Source: Sulfurimonas sp.
GTDB taxonomy: Bacteria > Campylobacterota > Campylobacteria > Campylobacterales > Sulfurimonadaceae
NCBI RefSeq assembly: GCF_029027585.1
Contig: NZ_CP093397.1
Location: forward strand, 620,001 to 684,000
Length of the DNA: 64,000 bases
Reading direction: 5' to 3'
Shown here: positions 34,433 through 43,338 of the stretch, in pieces
Numbering within the stretch: the first letter of the stretch is position 1
Layout of the letters: every line of letters begins with the position of its first letter
Program-made: the position numbers and the translations under genes
The notes under the pieces: generated by a model
What the model saw: only the letters and a program-made list of their open reading frames with translations
Databases searched by the model: none
Told to the model about the DNA's origin: nothing

Positions 34433-35584
34433 CTACGCTCTCTTGTTTATATTCATAAATGCTTCTACAACACTAAAAGAACCAAATACTAAATACTTTT
34501 CATCTTGTGTTATTTCTTCAAATGAACAATATTGTATCTCTAAATCTTTTAAAGTTTTTTTAAGTTGCTCATTTGATGCCACTCTTTGCTCATTTATAGC
34601 AATAATTTGCACACTTTTGATGATTGGTTTTAAAATTTGGAGTATTTTCTTATAATCTTTATCTTTGTAGCTATTATATACCAAAATAAATTTATCTGGT
34701 ATTAATGCATCTTTTATGGCTTTTGCAGCTAAAGGGTTGTGTCCAACATCAACAATCACATTCTCTTTAACATAGGTAAATCGTCCAAAAAGTTTAGAAT
34801 TTAAAAAATTACTTTCTCTGTATTTTATGTTTAAAAAATTCAAAGCACTAATACAAAGTGATAAATTTTCTATCAAGTAGTTTTCAAGTTTTAATGATTT
34901 TGCAATCTTGTTTATTTTTTCTTTATCATTATCATAGAGTAGTTCATTATAATTTTTAATATTAAGATTTTTCTCTTTTGCTATAAGCGTTGCAACTTCA
35001 TAAACTTCTTCTTCTATTTGTTTTGCCAAAATTGCATTGTTTTGTATGGAATTTAATTTTGTTGATGCTATCTCTTTTATGCTTGAGCCTAAAAAAGCTT
35101 CATGGTCAAAAGAGATAGGTGTAACAAGTGTTAAAATCTTATCAAAAACTGCAGTTGCATCGTATTCTCCACCTAAACCAGCTTCCATAACAAGATATTC
35201 ACACTCTTGATAAGCTACTAAACAAAGTAGCGTTGTATATTCAAAGTACGAAAGTTCATTTGACTCAGATGGGGTTAAAATATTTTGTAAGTTTAAATGT
35301 GCATCTTGGAGTAGTTTATCATCAGCATCTCTTCCATTTATCCAAATCCTTTCATTAAACTTTAAAATATGAGGAGAGGTATAATGCATAGTTTTAAAGC
35401 CCAATGCATATAAAGCAGTAGCTAAAAACCGCCCTGTTGTTCCCTTACCGTTTGTTCCAACAAGATGTATGATTTTTGGAATATTTAAAAATGTTTTAAC
35501 TCTACTATAAACTCTAGGCATTCGAGTATAATCTATTCTTTCATAGTAAAGAGGCTTAGTGAATAAAAAATCTTCTAGTAACAT
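34433..35584 (-). CDS. folC: Folylpolyglutamate synthase / dihydrofolate synthase
   Basis: Mur-ligase-family enzyme that adds glutamate to dihydropteroate and/or folates in the cytoplasm. The 383-residue protein has the ATP-binding loop HLVGTNGKGTTGRFLATAL near residue 41, the folate-site YTSPHILKFNERIWING, the metal-site EAGLGGEYDATAVF, DHEAFLG with the second loop His, and the C-terminal domain with VDVGHNPLAAKAI. It is slightly shorter than E. coli FolC, as in relatives. It is spaced 2 bases after the diguanylate cyclase and 7 before the peptidase. Gene position matches the conserved Campylobacterota order. Confidence 0.94.
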   Translation of the reverse strand: MLLEDFLFTKPLYYERIDYTRMPRVYSRVKTFLNIPKIIHLVGTNGKGTTGRFLATALYALGFKTMHYTSPHILKFNERIWINGRDADDKLLQDAHLNLQNILTPSESNELSYFEYTTLLCLVAYQECEYLVMEAGLGGEYDATAVFDKILTLVTPISFDHEAFLGSSIKEIASTKLNSIQNNAILAKQIEEEVYEVATLIAKEKNLNIKNYNELLYDNDKEKINKIAKSLKLENYLIENLSLCISALNFLNIKYRESNFLNSKLFGRFTYVKENVIVDVGHNPLAAKAIKDALIPDKFILVYNSYKDKDYKKILQILKPIIKSVQIIAINEQRVASNEQLKKTLKDLEIQYCSFEEITQDEKYLVFGSFSVVEAFMNINKRA

Positions 35585-35586
35585 GC

Positions 35587-36816
35587 TTACTTATATGCCA
35601 CCTGATTACGACCAGCTTTTTTTGCTTTAAATAAGTTTTTATCTGCTGCAGTTATAACATTTTGTAGTGAAGCAGTTCGTTTTCTCTCACTAACTCCACA
35701 ACTAACCGTTACTCTAATTCTCGTGCCCTTGTACATAAAACGAGCTTTTTCTACATGTTTTCTTACTTTCTCAGCAAAGATAACGCCACCATTTGTCCCA
35801 GTTTCACTAAGAAGTGCCATAAATTCTTCTCCACCAAATCTACCTACAATATCTACACTTCTTGCTTCTTTTTTAAGTATCTTTGCAAAAGCAGAAAGAA
35901 CAGCATCCCCTGCTTCATGTCCATAGTTATCATTTACATCTTTAAACTTATCTAAGTCAAACATTACTACACTAAAATTATGTGCATATCTTGTAAACTC
36001 TGCTTCCTTAACATTCATAAACTCATCTAAGGCTCTTTTGTTGTAAAGTTTTGTTAAAAAATCTTCTTTTGAAGCTTGTTTAGCACTTTCAAGTTCTTGT
36101 TCAAGTTTTTTCACTTTTACACTTAGTGCATTTACTTCAGTGCTATGATTTTTCAAATCTTTACTCAAGGTTTGAGTAGTTTCTTCTAAGGCAGTTGCTA
36201 TTCCTAAAAGTTTTTTATGTGAGAGTTTAAAATTCTTACTGCTATCATCATTATAATTTTCTAAATCAAATTTAATCTTTTGAATTTCTATGGTTGAATC
36301 ATCAGAACGCTCTATCATCTCTATTAGCCTTAGAGATAATTTATCTAAAACCCCATCGATAGACTCTACCATCTCTTTTACACTCTCTTTGTCAAGAGCT
36401 ATTCTAAGAGATATAATCATTCTAACCTCTTCTTCTATACTTACACTATCTAAAAGAGTTGGGTTTGATTTTATTTTTTGACTAAGCATTGCTATTTTAT
36501 CATTTACACTTGAAGCTATTGAAGGCACAAAAGAAGAAACTAAAAGAGAAGCAATTCTTACAAGTTCATTACTATTTTCACTTTCATTTGAAGTTGAAAT
36601 ATTTGTATTTAAATTTTCAATAGTCTTTTTTAAATTTGAACTATCAATTTTTCCAAAACCGCTCAGTTTATTTAAAAAATTATCATCATATGTTGTTATA
36701 AAATTAACCCAATGTTGTCTGAATTGTTCAAGCTCTATTGTTGTAGGGTTTGAGCTAATAAGTTTAATACTCTGTTTTGCCAATTCACTTGCTTGTTCAT
36801 TATGTAAAACTTCCAC
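35587..36816 (-). CDS. Diguanylate cyclase (GGDEF domain) with helical N-terminus
   Basis: Makes the second messenger c-di-GMP from two GTP. The 409-residue soluble protein has an all-helical N-terminal region (1-200) of unknown fold, a coiled coil (about 210-250), and a GGDEF domain (about 255-405) with the active motif GGEEF at 328-332. An intact inhibitory I-site RSVD lies five residues upstream (319-322), so it should be catalytically active and product-inhibited. The start is GTG without a good ribosome site. The frame stays open upstream but has no ATG, GTG or TTG, so the N-terminus is uncertain. It could feed a c-di-GMP-controlled adhesin, but no direct link is visible. Confidence 0.9.
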   Translation of the reverse strand: MEVLHNEQASELAKQSIKLISSNPTTIELEQFRQHWVNFITTYDDNFLNKLSGFGKIDSSNLKKTIENLNTNISTSNESENSNELVRIASLLVSSFVPSIASSVNDKIAMLSQKIKSNPTLLDSVSIEEEVRMIISLRIALDKESVKEMVESIDGVLDKLSLRLIEMIERSDDSTIEIQKIKFDLENYNDDSSKNFKLSHKKLLGIATALEETTQTLSKDLKNHSTEVNALSVKVKKLEQELESAKQASKEDFLTKLYNKRALDEFMNVKEAEFTRYAHNFSVVMFDLDKFKDVNDNYGHEAGDAVLSAFAKILKKEARSVDIVGRFGGEEFMALLSETGTNGGVIFAEKVRKHVEKARFMYKGTRIRVTVSCGVSERKRTASLQNVITAADKNLFKAKKAGRNQVAYK

Positions 36817-36902
36817 AACTTGCAGTATTCTTTTTGTTAAAATAATTTGAGATTCTAATAACTCTGAGCATATTGTAGGATTTGTTCTATTTAGTTTGGA
36901 AA

Positions 36903-37133
36903 TTAAAAACGAGATAATTCACCCATTGTTTGTATGCGATAATTTTTTAACTCTTTTTGAATATCTTTATTTAAGGTTTTAGATAATTTTTCTATATGAT
37001 TACAATCTTCACTTTGCATTCCAGCTTTTTTTGCTTCTTTACAAAATGCCTCAGCATAAAAATCTGGCGTTAGTAACTTACTCTCTAACTCAAGTCTTTT
37101 TACAGCCTTTTTTATAATACTTTGAATTGTCAT
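36903..37133 (-). CDS. Protein of unknown function (76 aa)
   Basis: A 76-residue, mainly helical soluble protein starting MTIQSIIKKAVKRLELESKL, with two Cys (in EAFCKEAKKAG and SEDCNHIEKL). It lies 15 bases after lptE and 86 before the diguanylate cyclase on the same strand. A short unnamed gene at about this position, between lptE and folC, is also part of the order I recall from Campylobacter. No motif gives a function. Confidence 0.75.
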   Translation of the reverse strand: MTIQSIIKKAVKRLELESKLLTPDFYAEAFCKEAKKAGMQSEDCNHIEKLSKTLNKDIQKELKNYRIQTMGELSRF

Positions 37134-37148
37134 AACTAACCCCTTATT

Positions 37149-37652
37149 TTACTTTTTTGCTCTTGCACCTTCTGCCGAAACTTGAGCAACAAATGAACGA
37201 ATCGCTTTTGCGGCACTAAACCTAATTGCATCAAATCTTTGCTGATCTGTTACAACCGCATTTTTTTCTACTGAAAAATCATATGTTCCAGAAGCAGTAT
37301 ATTTTTTATTTAGACCACTATGATACCTAATTATACTCAAACTTACACTCATTCTATAACCAATAACAAAACCATCTGTATCATAAACAATAGGCGTGTA
37401 TGATGGAGAAGCTATACTTAAATCTAAGTGAGTATCAGAGTTTGACTTTTTACGCAAAGAGGCATGAAATACTTTTATAACTGCTTCATCTACTGCATCT
37501 TTAATTATTACAGTATTTTCAGGATCCTGAGCAGAAATAATAATACTTGTACTTATCTTTTCTCCCATTACCTCGCGAGAGAGTTTTGAGCTTGGTTTAT
37601 ACCCACAAGATGCAAAGGATATAAGTATCAAAAGAGTCAATAAAAATTTCAT
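37149..37652 (-). CDS. lptE: LPS-assembly lipoprotein LptE-like
   Basis: An outer-membrane lipoprotein expected to plug the LptD channel for lipopolysaccharide insertion. The 167-residue precursor has a signal peptide with lipobox and Cys16 (ISFASCGYKP), and the SCGYKP start is typical of LptE. The body is alternating beta/alpha with SASGTYDF-like strands and a C-terminal helix (FDAIRFSAAKAIRSFVAQVS). The position two bases after leuS matches the leuS-lptE order common in Proteobacteria and Campylobacterota. Sequence similarity within LptE is low, so context carries much of the call. Confidence 0.85.
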   Translation of the reverse strand: MKFLLTLLILISFASCGYKPSSKLSREVMGEKISTSIIISAQDPENTVIIKDAVDEAVIKVFHASLRKKSNSDTHLDLSIASPSYTPIVYDTDGFVIGYRMSVSLSIIRYHSGLNKKYTASGTYDFSVEKNAVVTDQQRFDAIRFSAAKAIRSFVAQVSAEGARAKK

Positions 37653-37654
37653 AT

Positions 37655-40123
37655 TTAACCTTTAACAACCAAGTTTACAAGCTTTTTAGGGACAAAAATT
37701 TCTTTAATTATCTCTTTTCCTTCTAGCCATTTCCCGGCTTTTTCTTTAGCAAGTGATATGATATTTTCTTTTGACTCATCAACCGCTACCTCTATTTCAC
37801 ATCTTCTTTTTCCGTTTATTGAAACACCTAAAGTAATCGAGTCTTCAACAAAAACTTCATCTAAAACTTTTTGAGAGCTTAAATTATTTAAAGAAAAATT
37901 TTCACTGCTTATCTCCCAACAAACATGTGGAATAATAGGCTCTAAAATCGAGCTTAAAATCCAAAAACCTTCACTCCATACATCTGAATTATTTTGAGAG
38001 TTAAGTGCGTTCATCGCTTCCATAGACCCAGCTATTAAAGTATTAAAAGTATATTTTTCATTATACACTTCATTTGCTCTTACTAAGGCTTCATAAACTT
38101 TTTTTCTAGCATATTTTTCATCTTTACTAAGCGTAGTATGTTCGATTAAAGGTATTGTGTCTGTTTTAACAATATTTGAACTTCTATCGTTAAATCGTTT
38201 TATAAATTTGTAAGCACCCTCAACAGCATTATCATTCCACTCTAACTCTTGCGTTGGAGGAGCAGCAAAAAGTATAAAAAGTCTTGCAGTATCAGCCCCA
38301 TATTTTTGTATGATAGCATCTGGGTCAACTGTATTTCCTTTTGACTTACTCATCTTAGCACCATCTTTTAAAACCATACCTTGAGTTAATAAGTTGTCAA
38401 ACGGCTCATCAAAATCAATATAACCTAAATCACGAAAAACTTTAGTAAAAAATCTAGCATAGAGTAGATGCAAGATAGCATGTTCAATGCCACCAATATA
38501 CTGGTCAACACCCATCCAATACTTTATCTGCTCTTTTGAAAATGCCTCTTTTTCCCAATTTACCTCTGACGCACAAAAACGCAAAAAGTACCAAGAAGAC
38601 TCAACAAAAGTATCCATCGTATCTGTTTCTCTTATAGCATCTATACCACATTTTGGACATTTACAATATTTCCAAGTTGGATGCTTATCAAGAGGATTTC
38701 CTTCTCCTGTTATCTCAACATGTGCTGGAAGTGCAATAGGAAGATTTTCTTTTTTCTCCATCACTAAACCACAAGAATCACAATGAACAAAAGGAATAGG
38801 AGCACCCCAATATCTCTGACGAGAAACACCCCAATCTTTTAGTTTATAATTTGTAGTTTTTTGACCTATTTTATTTTCTTCAAAATACTTTATGATGTTG
38901 TATTGAGATTTTTTAGAATTAAGTCCATCAAATTCAGCTGAGTTAAAAAGTACTCCAGCATCTGTAAACGCAGATGTTGTAAAATCATGTTCACCCTCTT
39001 TAGGATTGATAACGGCATTTATCTCTAAGTTATATTTTTTTGCAAAATCAAAATCTCTATCATCATGGGCAGGAACAGCCATAACAGCTCCTGAACCATA
39101 ATCCATAAGAACAAAGTTAGCTATCCAAACTGGTACTTTTTTACCTGTAAGGGGATGAATAACATCAAGTCCAAGAGGAACGCCCACTTTCACTTTTTGT
39201 CGATCAATAGAAGATGTATCTTTCATTTTTCTAATTTGAAAAATTCTATCAAGCCCTTTTCCATCATGATTTAAAAGATTGTTATCAATCATATAATTAA
39301 CTATTGGATGTTCAGGTGCAAGTGCAGTATATGAAACACCATAAATAGTATCAGGACGAGTTGTAAATACATCAAAGCTTTTAAATTCATTATCCAAAAT
39401 AGATAGTGAATTCTCATCAAAGAATAGGTCAAATTCTAAACCATTTGATTTTCCTATCCAGTTTTCTTGCATAGTTAAAACTTGTTTTGGCCAACCACCA
39501 TCTAGCTTTTTTAACGAGTCAAGAAGTTCATCTGCATACTTTGTTATTTTAAAATAGTACTGATTCATATCTTTTTTGACTATTGGTGTATCGCATCTCC
39601 AGCAACATCCATCTACAACTTGTTCATTTGCTAAAACAGTTTTATCATGTGGACACCAATTTAGTAAACCTTTCTCACGATATAAAAGTCCATTCTCAAA
39701 CATATCGATAATAAAACCTTGCTCAAACTTAGTATAAAGCTCATCACTAGTTGCAAGTTCTCTTGTTTTTGAAAAAGAAAAACCTAGTGATTTAAACTCA
39801 CCTTTCATATAGTCAATATTGTCATAAGTCCAAGTTTTTGGATTTGCATTATTTTTAATAGCAGCATTTTCAGCTGGCATACCAAAACTATCAAAGCCTA
39901 TAGGGTGAAGTACATTTTTCCCAAGTTGACGATGAAAACGCGCAAAAGCATCACTTATAGAATAGTTTCTAACATGTCCCATATGGAGTCTTCCACTTGG
40001 GAAGGGAAACATACTTAGTATATATTTTTTCTCTTTTGTAAAGTCTTCACTAGGCTCAAAACTTTTATGTTCTGCCCAATAATTTTGCCATTTTTTTTCT
40101 ATAAGTTGTGAGTTATATTCCAA
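37655..40123 (-). CDS. leuS: Leucyl-tRNA synthetase
   Basis: Class I aminoacyl-tRNA synthetase that charges tRNA-Leu. The 822-residue protein shows the HIGH signature as HMGH in [17 protein letters not shown] (near residue 46), the KMSKS loop as [12 protein letters not shown], an inserted CP1 editing domain with the T-rich [13 protein letters not shown] and the [13 protein letters not shown] motif, and zinc-like Cys clusters (CWRCD; CDSCG; CKCPKCG). The C-terminal anticodon-binding and leucine-specific domains are complete. It lies 8 bases downstream of the small membrane protein gene and probably heads the lptE-folC unit. Confidence 0.97.
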   Translation of the reverse strand: MEYNSQLIEKKWQNYWAEHKSFEPSEDFTKEKKYILSMFPFPSGRLHMGHVRNYSISDAFARFHRQLGKNVLHPIGFDSFGMPAENAAIKNNANPKTWTYDNIDYMKGEFKSLGFSFSKTRELATSDELYTKFEQGFIIDMFENGLLYREKGLLNWCPHDKTVLANEQVVDGCCWRCDTPIVKKDMNQYYFKITKYADELLDSLKKLDGGWPKQVLTMQENWIGKSNGLEFDLFFDENSLSILDNEFKSFDVFTTRPDTIYGVSYTALAPEHPIVNYMIDNNLLNHDGKGLDRIFQIRKMKDTSSIDRQKVKVGVPLGLDVIHPLTGKKVPVWIANFVLMDYGSGAVMAVPAHDDRDFDFAKKYNLEINAVINPKEGEHDFTTSAFTDAGVLFNSAEFDGLNSKKSQYNIIKYFEENKIGQKTTNYKLKDWGVSRQRYWGAPIPFVHCDSCGLVMEKKENLPIALPAHVEITGEGNPLDKHPTWKYCKCPKCGIDAIRETDTMDTFVESSWYFLRFCASEVNWEKEAFSKEQIKYWMGVDQYIGGIEHAILHLLYARFFTKVFRDLGYIDFDEPFDNLLTQGMVLKDGAKMSKSKGNTVDPDAIIQKYGADTARLFILFAAPPTQELEWNDNAVEGAYKFIKRFNDRSSNIVKTDTIPLIEHTTLSKDEKYARKKVYEALVRANEVYNEKYTFNTLIAGSMEAMNALNSQNNSDVWSEGFWILSSILEPIIPHVCWEISSENFSLNNLSSQKVLDEVFVEDSITLGVSINGKRRCEIEVAVDESKENIISLAKEKAGKWLEGKEIIKEIFVPKKLVNLVVKG

Positions 40124-40131
40124 CTTTACTC

Positions 40132-40470
40132 CTAATACTCATCGTGAATTTTTGAACTCTCGATATAAATAAGTCCTACTGAAAATAGGTTAGCTATTAA
40201 AGCCCCTATCGTTAAAGCAATTGCCCACTCTAAGTTTCCAATAACTTCCAAATATATAAATGCTGGAATTAAGTGTAAATCTGCAACTAAAGATGATGCT
40301 AAAAGTTCAGCTGAGAGTAAATTTCTTACACCTATTTTTAAAACCGTTGAAACTAAGTTTAAACTACCTGCTACAAAAAGTGCAACTGCACTATGCTCAT
40401 ATAAAAATCCCGCGATTGATGTTAAACTCATTAAAGAGAAAAACACATAAATAACTTTGCCCCAATCCAT
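40132..40470 (-). CDS. Small integral membrane protein (DUF6394-like)
   Basis: A 112-residue protein with about four membrane segments (roughly 4-22, 28-44, 55-75, 83-105) and a short charged C-terminus. It sits at the place, between secF and leuS, where related genomes carry a similar small membrane protein, which I associate with DUF6394 (moderate recall). An in-frame GTG lies three bases upstream; I prefer the ATG at 40468-40470 because its distance from the AAGGAA ribosome site is better. The IS element now separates it from secF, but it retains its own promoter at 40497-40530. Function unknown. Confidence 0.75.
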   Translation of the reverse strand: MDWGKVIYVFFSLMSLTSIAGFLYEHSAVALFVAGSLNLVSTVLKIGVRNLLSAELLASSLVADLHLIPAFIYLEVIGNLEWAIALTIGALIANLFSVGLIYIESSKIHDEY

Positions 40471-40496
40471 CACAATTCCTTAATTTTATTGAAGTA

Positions 40497-40530
40497 ATTA
40501 TACAAAAAGTATCTTAAGGGGTGACTGAAA
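40497..40530 (-). promoter_or_regulatory. Promoter of the leuS cluster with shared 16-bp upstream motif
   Basis: On the minus strand a 16-bp box TTTCAGTCACCCCTTA (40515-40530) is followed, after 12 bases, by the extended -10 TGTATAAT (TATAAT at 40497-40502). The start codon is 27 bases further on. The same 16 bp with the same 12-base spacing to TGTATAAT occurs in front of yajC (45193-45226). The box covers the -35 region but does not resemble TTGACA. Confidence 0.6.
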
Positions 40531-40570
40531 GGAAAATTATGTGGATAGAAAATCTAGTTCCATCTCGGGA

Positions 40571-42342
40571 GAGACTGTGAAATAACAACAGTTTATTTTA
40601 CGGTCTCCAATGGGATGATTTTTTATCTTAAAATTATAGCTTTTCTACTTTTAAATTTAAGCATAAAGTAAATTCTAAAAAAACAAACTACATATAATAA
40701 AGAGTTAGCTATATATTGAGCTATTTCTTCTTTTATGGAACTTATATCTCTATCTTTTAAAGCTATCATCAGTTTTTGAAATAGATTTATACCTATCAAA
40801 TTTAAAAGTCTTTTAAAGTTATAGCTAAACATGATAAGTGCATTTTCACCTGATACTTTTTCTTTGCCACGAACAAGATAATGATCCCAACCTAAAGTTC
40901 TTTTAATTGTTCCAAATGGATGTTCAACTATTGAACCTCTTTTTTTGACTATTACTTTAGATTCTTCAGTTTGCATCTTTTTATTATGTGCTTCTGTTAT
41001 ATACTCATGTTCCCATCTATATATTTGTTTATATGGTGCTTTTGTAGGTATACATTTATCTTTGAGAGGACAAGCTTTACATATTGCACTTGTACCTGTA
41101 TAAATGAAATTAACTTTATCATTCTTTATTTGTGGTGCAATTCTTTTTTTTAGTTGATAATTATTAGGACATATATAGCAATCATTGTTATCATTGTAAA
41201 TAAATTCATCTCTTGTAAATTTACCTTTGTCTTTTTGAACTTGTCTCATATTTGCTAAAGGAACAATAGCATTAATATTATCTTCACTACATTTTTTAAA
41301 TTCTTTAGCACTATAATATCCTGTATCAGCTACTATCTTTAGTTTATCTACTCCTAAATTTTCTTTAGTCTCTTTTGCCATCTTATGCAGTTGTGCTCTA
41401 TCGCTACCTACTGTTGAAATATCAGTAGCTACTATGAATTTAAATGAATCATCTACAACTATCTGTGAATTATATGCCATAAGGTTATGTGCAGGTTTTT
41501 TCATAAGAGAAGCATCTGAATCTGTTTTATTATATTGAGTTTTACCCATCTCTTCTAAAAGTTTTAAGTTTTTAGATAACTCTTCTTGTTGATATTTTAG
41601 TTTTCTTAAATCTTTTGGTAGTTTATTAATGATACTTGATGGTTGTTTCTCTTTATCTGCATACTCTAGTGATTTGAGATACTCTTCTATTTCAGTTTCA
41701 ATTTTAGTTAAATCTTTATCCAGTGTCTTTTTCAATATTAGTTGATTTTTAGAGGCATTCGCTCTTAAAAATGCTCCATCAACAGCTTTTAATCCATCCC
41801 CTATTAAATCTATATTTTTACATAAAACTACAAACTCTTTAAATACTTGTTTTAGTGCTTTTGGATTCCTTGCTCTAAACTCTGATATAGTCCTATATGT
41901 TGGTTTTAAGTCTTGTGCTAGCCATATTAGTTCTAGGTTTCTTTTACACTCTTTTTCTAATGCTCTTGAACTTCTTATCTTATTGAGGTAGCCATAGATA
42001 TATATTTTTAGAAGCATTTTAGGACTATATGCTTTCTGTCCATCTGCTCTATCACTTTTTCTTGTATTTGAAAACTGCAGTTTAGTTAAGTCTAATAATT
42101 CTACATAAGAATCTATTGCTCTTACATTGTTATCTTCATCTACATAATCATCAATACTTGGTGGAAATAATAATTGCTGATTTCTATTTAAACCTTGTTT
42201 ATATAGTTCACTCATTAGTTGCCTTAAAAGCCTAAATACAGGGCTTTGTTTGGTGTTATTATACTGAAAAATTGATTTTAAATTGCTTGATTGGATGTGT
42301 TTATATGAATGAGACTGGAAATAGTAGTTATTTCACAGTCTC
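40571..42342 (-). mobile_element. Insertion sequence of the IS1182 type
   Basis: A complete element of about 1.77 kb. The terminal inverted repeats match over about 19 bases with one difference (left GAGACTGTGAAATAACAAC, right complement GAGACTGTGAAATAACTAC). Each end is also palindromic by itself: at the left, GAGACTGTGAAATAA pairs imperfectly with TTATTTTACGGTCTC, forming a 15-bp hairpin. A single intact transposase fills it. No target duplication is seen. The flanks form their own inverted repeat (AGTTCC...GGAACT plus TCTC/GAGA), so it apparently inserted into a hairpin between secF and the DUF6394-like gene. Confidence 0.88.
40623..42215 (-). CDS. IS1182-family transposase
   Basis: A full-length DDE transposase of 530 residues. 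The N-terminal DUF772-type domain (about 15-110) contains SPKMLLKIYIYGYLNKIRSS. It is followed by the catalytic core with VDGAFLRANASKN (first Asp), the VADTGYYSAKEF segment (second Asp), a four-Cys metal-binding-like insertion (CYICPNN and CKACPLKDKC), and the C-terminal GSIVEHPFGTIKRTLGW motif with the Glu. There is no frameshift, so it may be active. The ATG is preceded by AAAAGGCA. The last 30 residues are basic and hydrophobic. Confidence 0.93.
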   Translation of the reverse strand: MSELYKQGLNRNQQLLFPPSIDDYVDEDNNVRAIDSYVELLDLTKLQFSNTRKSDRADGQKAYSPKMLLKIYIYGYLNKIRSSRALEKECKRNLELIWLAQDLKPTYRTISEFRARNPKALKQVFKEFVVLCKNIDLIGDGLKAVDGAFLRANASKNQLILKKTLDKDLTKIETEIEEYLKSLEYADKEKQPSSIINKLPKDLRKLKYQQEELSKNLKLLEEMGKTQYNKTDSDASLMKKPAHNLMAYNSQIVVDDSFKFIVATDISTVGSDRAQLHKMAKETKENLGVDKLKIVADTGYYSAKEFKKCSEDNINAIVPLANMRQVQKDKGKFTRDEFIYNDNNDCYICPNNYQLKKRIAPQIKNDKVNFIYTGTSAICKACPLKDKCIPTKAPYKQIYRWEHEYITEAHNKKMQTEESKVIVKKRGSIVEHPFGTIKRTLGWDHYLVRGKEKVSGENALIMFSYNFKRLLNLIGINLFQKLMIALKDRDISSIKEEIAQYIANSLLYVVCFFRIYFMLKFKSRKAIILR

Positions 42343-42364
42343 CCAAGAGAGGGAACTAAAAAAC

Positions 42365-43336
42365 TTACATTACTCCAGATTCGTACTGGTCACGCATGCG
42401 TTGTTTTTCTACTTCTCTTTTTGCTTTGGATGCCAGTTTAATATGGTAACCTTTAACATCAAAACCAAACCAAAGAAGTATAGGAGATGCTACAAAAACA
42501 GATGAGTATGTACCAACTATAATACCCACAAGAAGTGTAAATGCAAAGGCATGGATAATCTCACCACCAAACATAAATAGCGTAAATACAACAAAGAAAG
42601 TTGTAAGTGAAGTTAGCGTTGTTCTTGCCAAGGTTCTTGTAACTGATTCATTAATAATCTCAGTCAAGTCTGTATTTTTTGAACTTGTAACACCTTCACG
42701 AATACGGTCAAAGACAATAATAGTATCGTTAAGTGAATAACCCAAAATCGTAAGAAGTGCGGCTAAAACATCAAGGTTTACATCTAACCCAACAAGTGTT
42801 ATAGCACCTAAAGCTAAAGAAATATCATGTATTAGCGCGAAGATAGATGCAACAGCAAAACGCCACTCAAATCTAAATGCTACATAAACCAAGATGCCAA
42901 ACATTGCTAATACTAAAGACATCATTCCTTTTTCTTTTAACTCTGCTCCAACTGTGGGACCTACAATATCTACACGGCGAATTTCAAAATTTCCACTACC
43001 TTTTAGTGCTTCTCTTGTCATATCACCAATATCTACCGTAACACTTCCGCTTGTACTCTTCATACGGATAACAACTTCATCTGGAGAGCCAAATTCTGTA
43101 ATAGATGCTCCCCTAAAGATTTCATTACCCTTTAATTTCTCTCGCATCTCTTTAATTGGAGCGACTGTATCATACTTAACTTGAACGATAGTTCCACCAG
43201 CGAAATCAACACCGTAGTTTAGACCTTTTGTTGCCAAAAGTGCGTAAGAAGCTAAAACTAAAATCACTGAAAGAATCATCGCAATTTTAGACTTACCCAT
43301 AAAATTAAAGGTTCTTGTATATCTAAAAAATTCCAT
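42365..43336 (-). CDS. secF: Protein translocase subunit SecF
   Basis: Membrane partner of SecD that uses the proton gradient to help release proteins from the SecYEG channel. The 323-residue protein has six predicted membrane segments, a first periplasmic domain after the N-terminal helix (GLNYGVDFAGGTIVQVKYD), and the conserved GYSLNDTIIVFDRIRE and MFGGEIIHAFAFTLLVGIIVGTYSS motifs. It lies 2 bases downstream of secD. The IS element begins 22 bases after its stop and probably disrupts the original terminator hairpin or intergenic region rather than the gene. Confidence 0.96.
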   Translation of the reverse strand: MEFFRYTRTFNFMGKSKIAMILSVILVLASYALLATKGLNYGVDFAGGTIVQVKYDTVAPIKEMREKLKGNEIFRGASITEFGSPDEVVIRMKSTSGSVTVDIGDMTREALKGSGNFEIRRVDIVGPTVGAELKEKGMMSLVLAMFGILVYVAFRFEWRFAVASIFALIHDISLALGAITLVGLDVNLDVLAALLTILGYSLNDTIIVFDRIREGVTSSKNTDLTEIINESVTRTLARTTLTSLTTFFVVFTLFMFGGEIIHAFAFTLLVGIIVGTYSSVFVASPILLWFGFDVKGYHIKLASKAKREVEKQRMRDQYESGVM

Positions 43337-43338
43337 AA

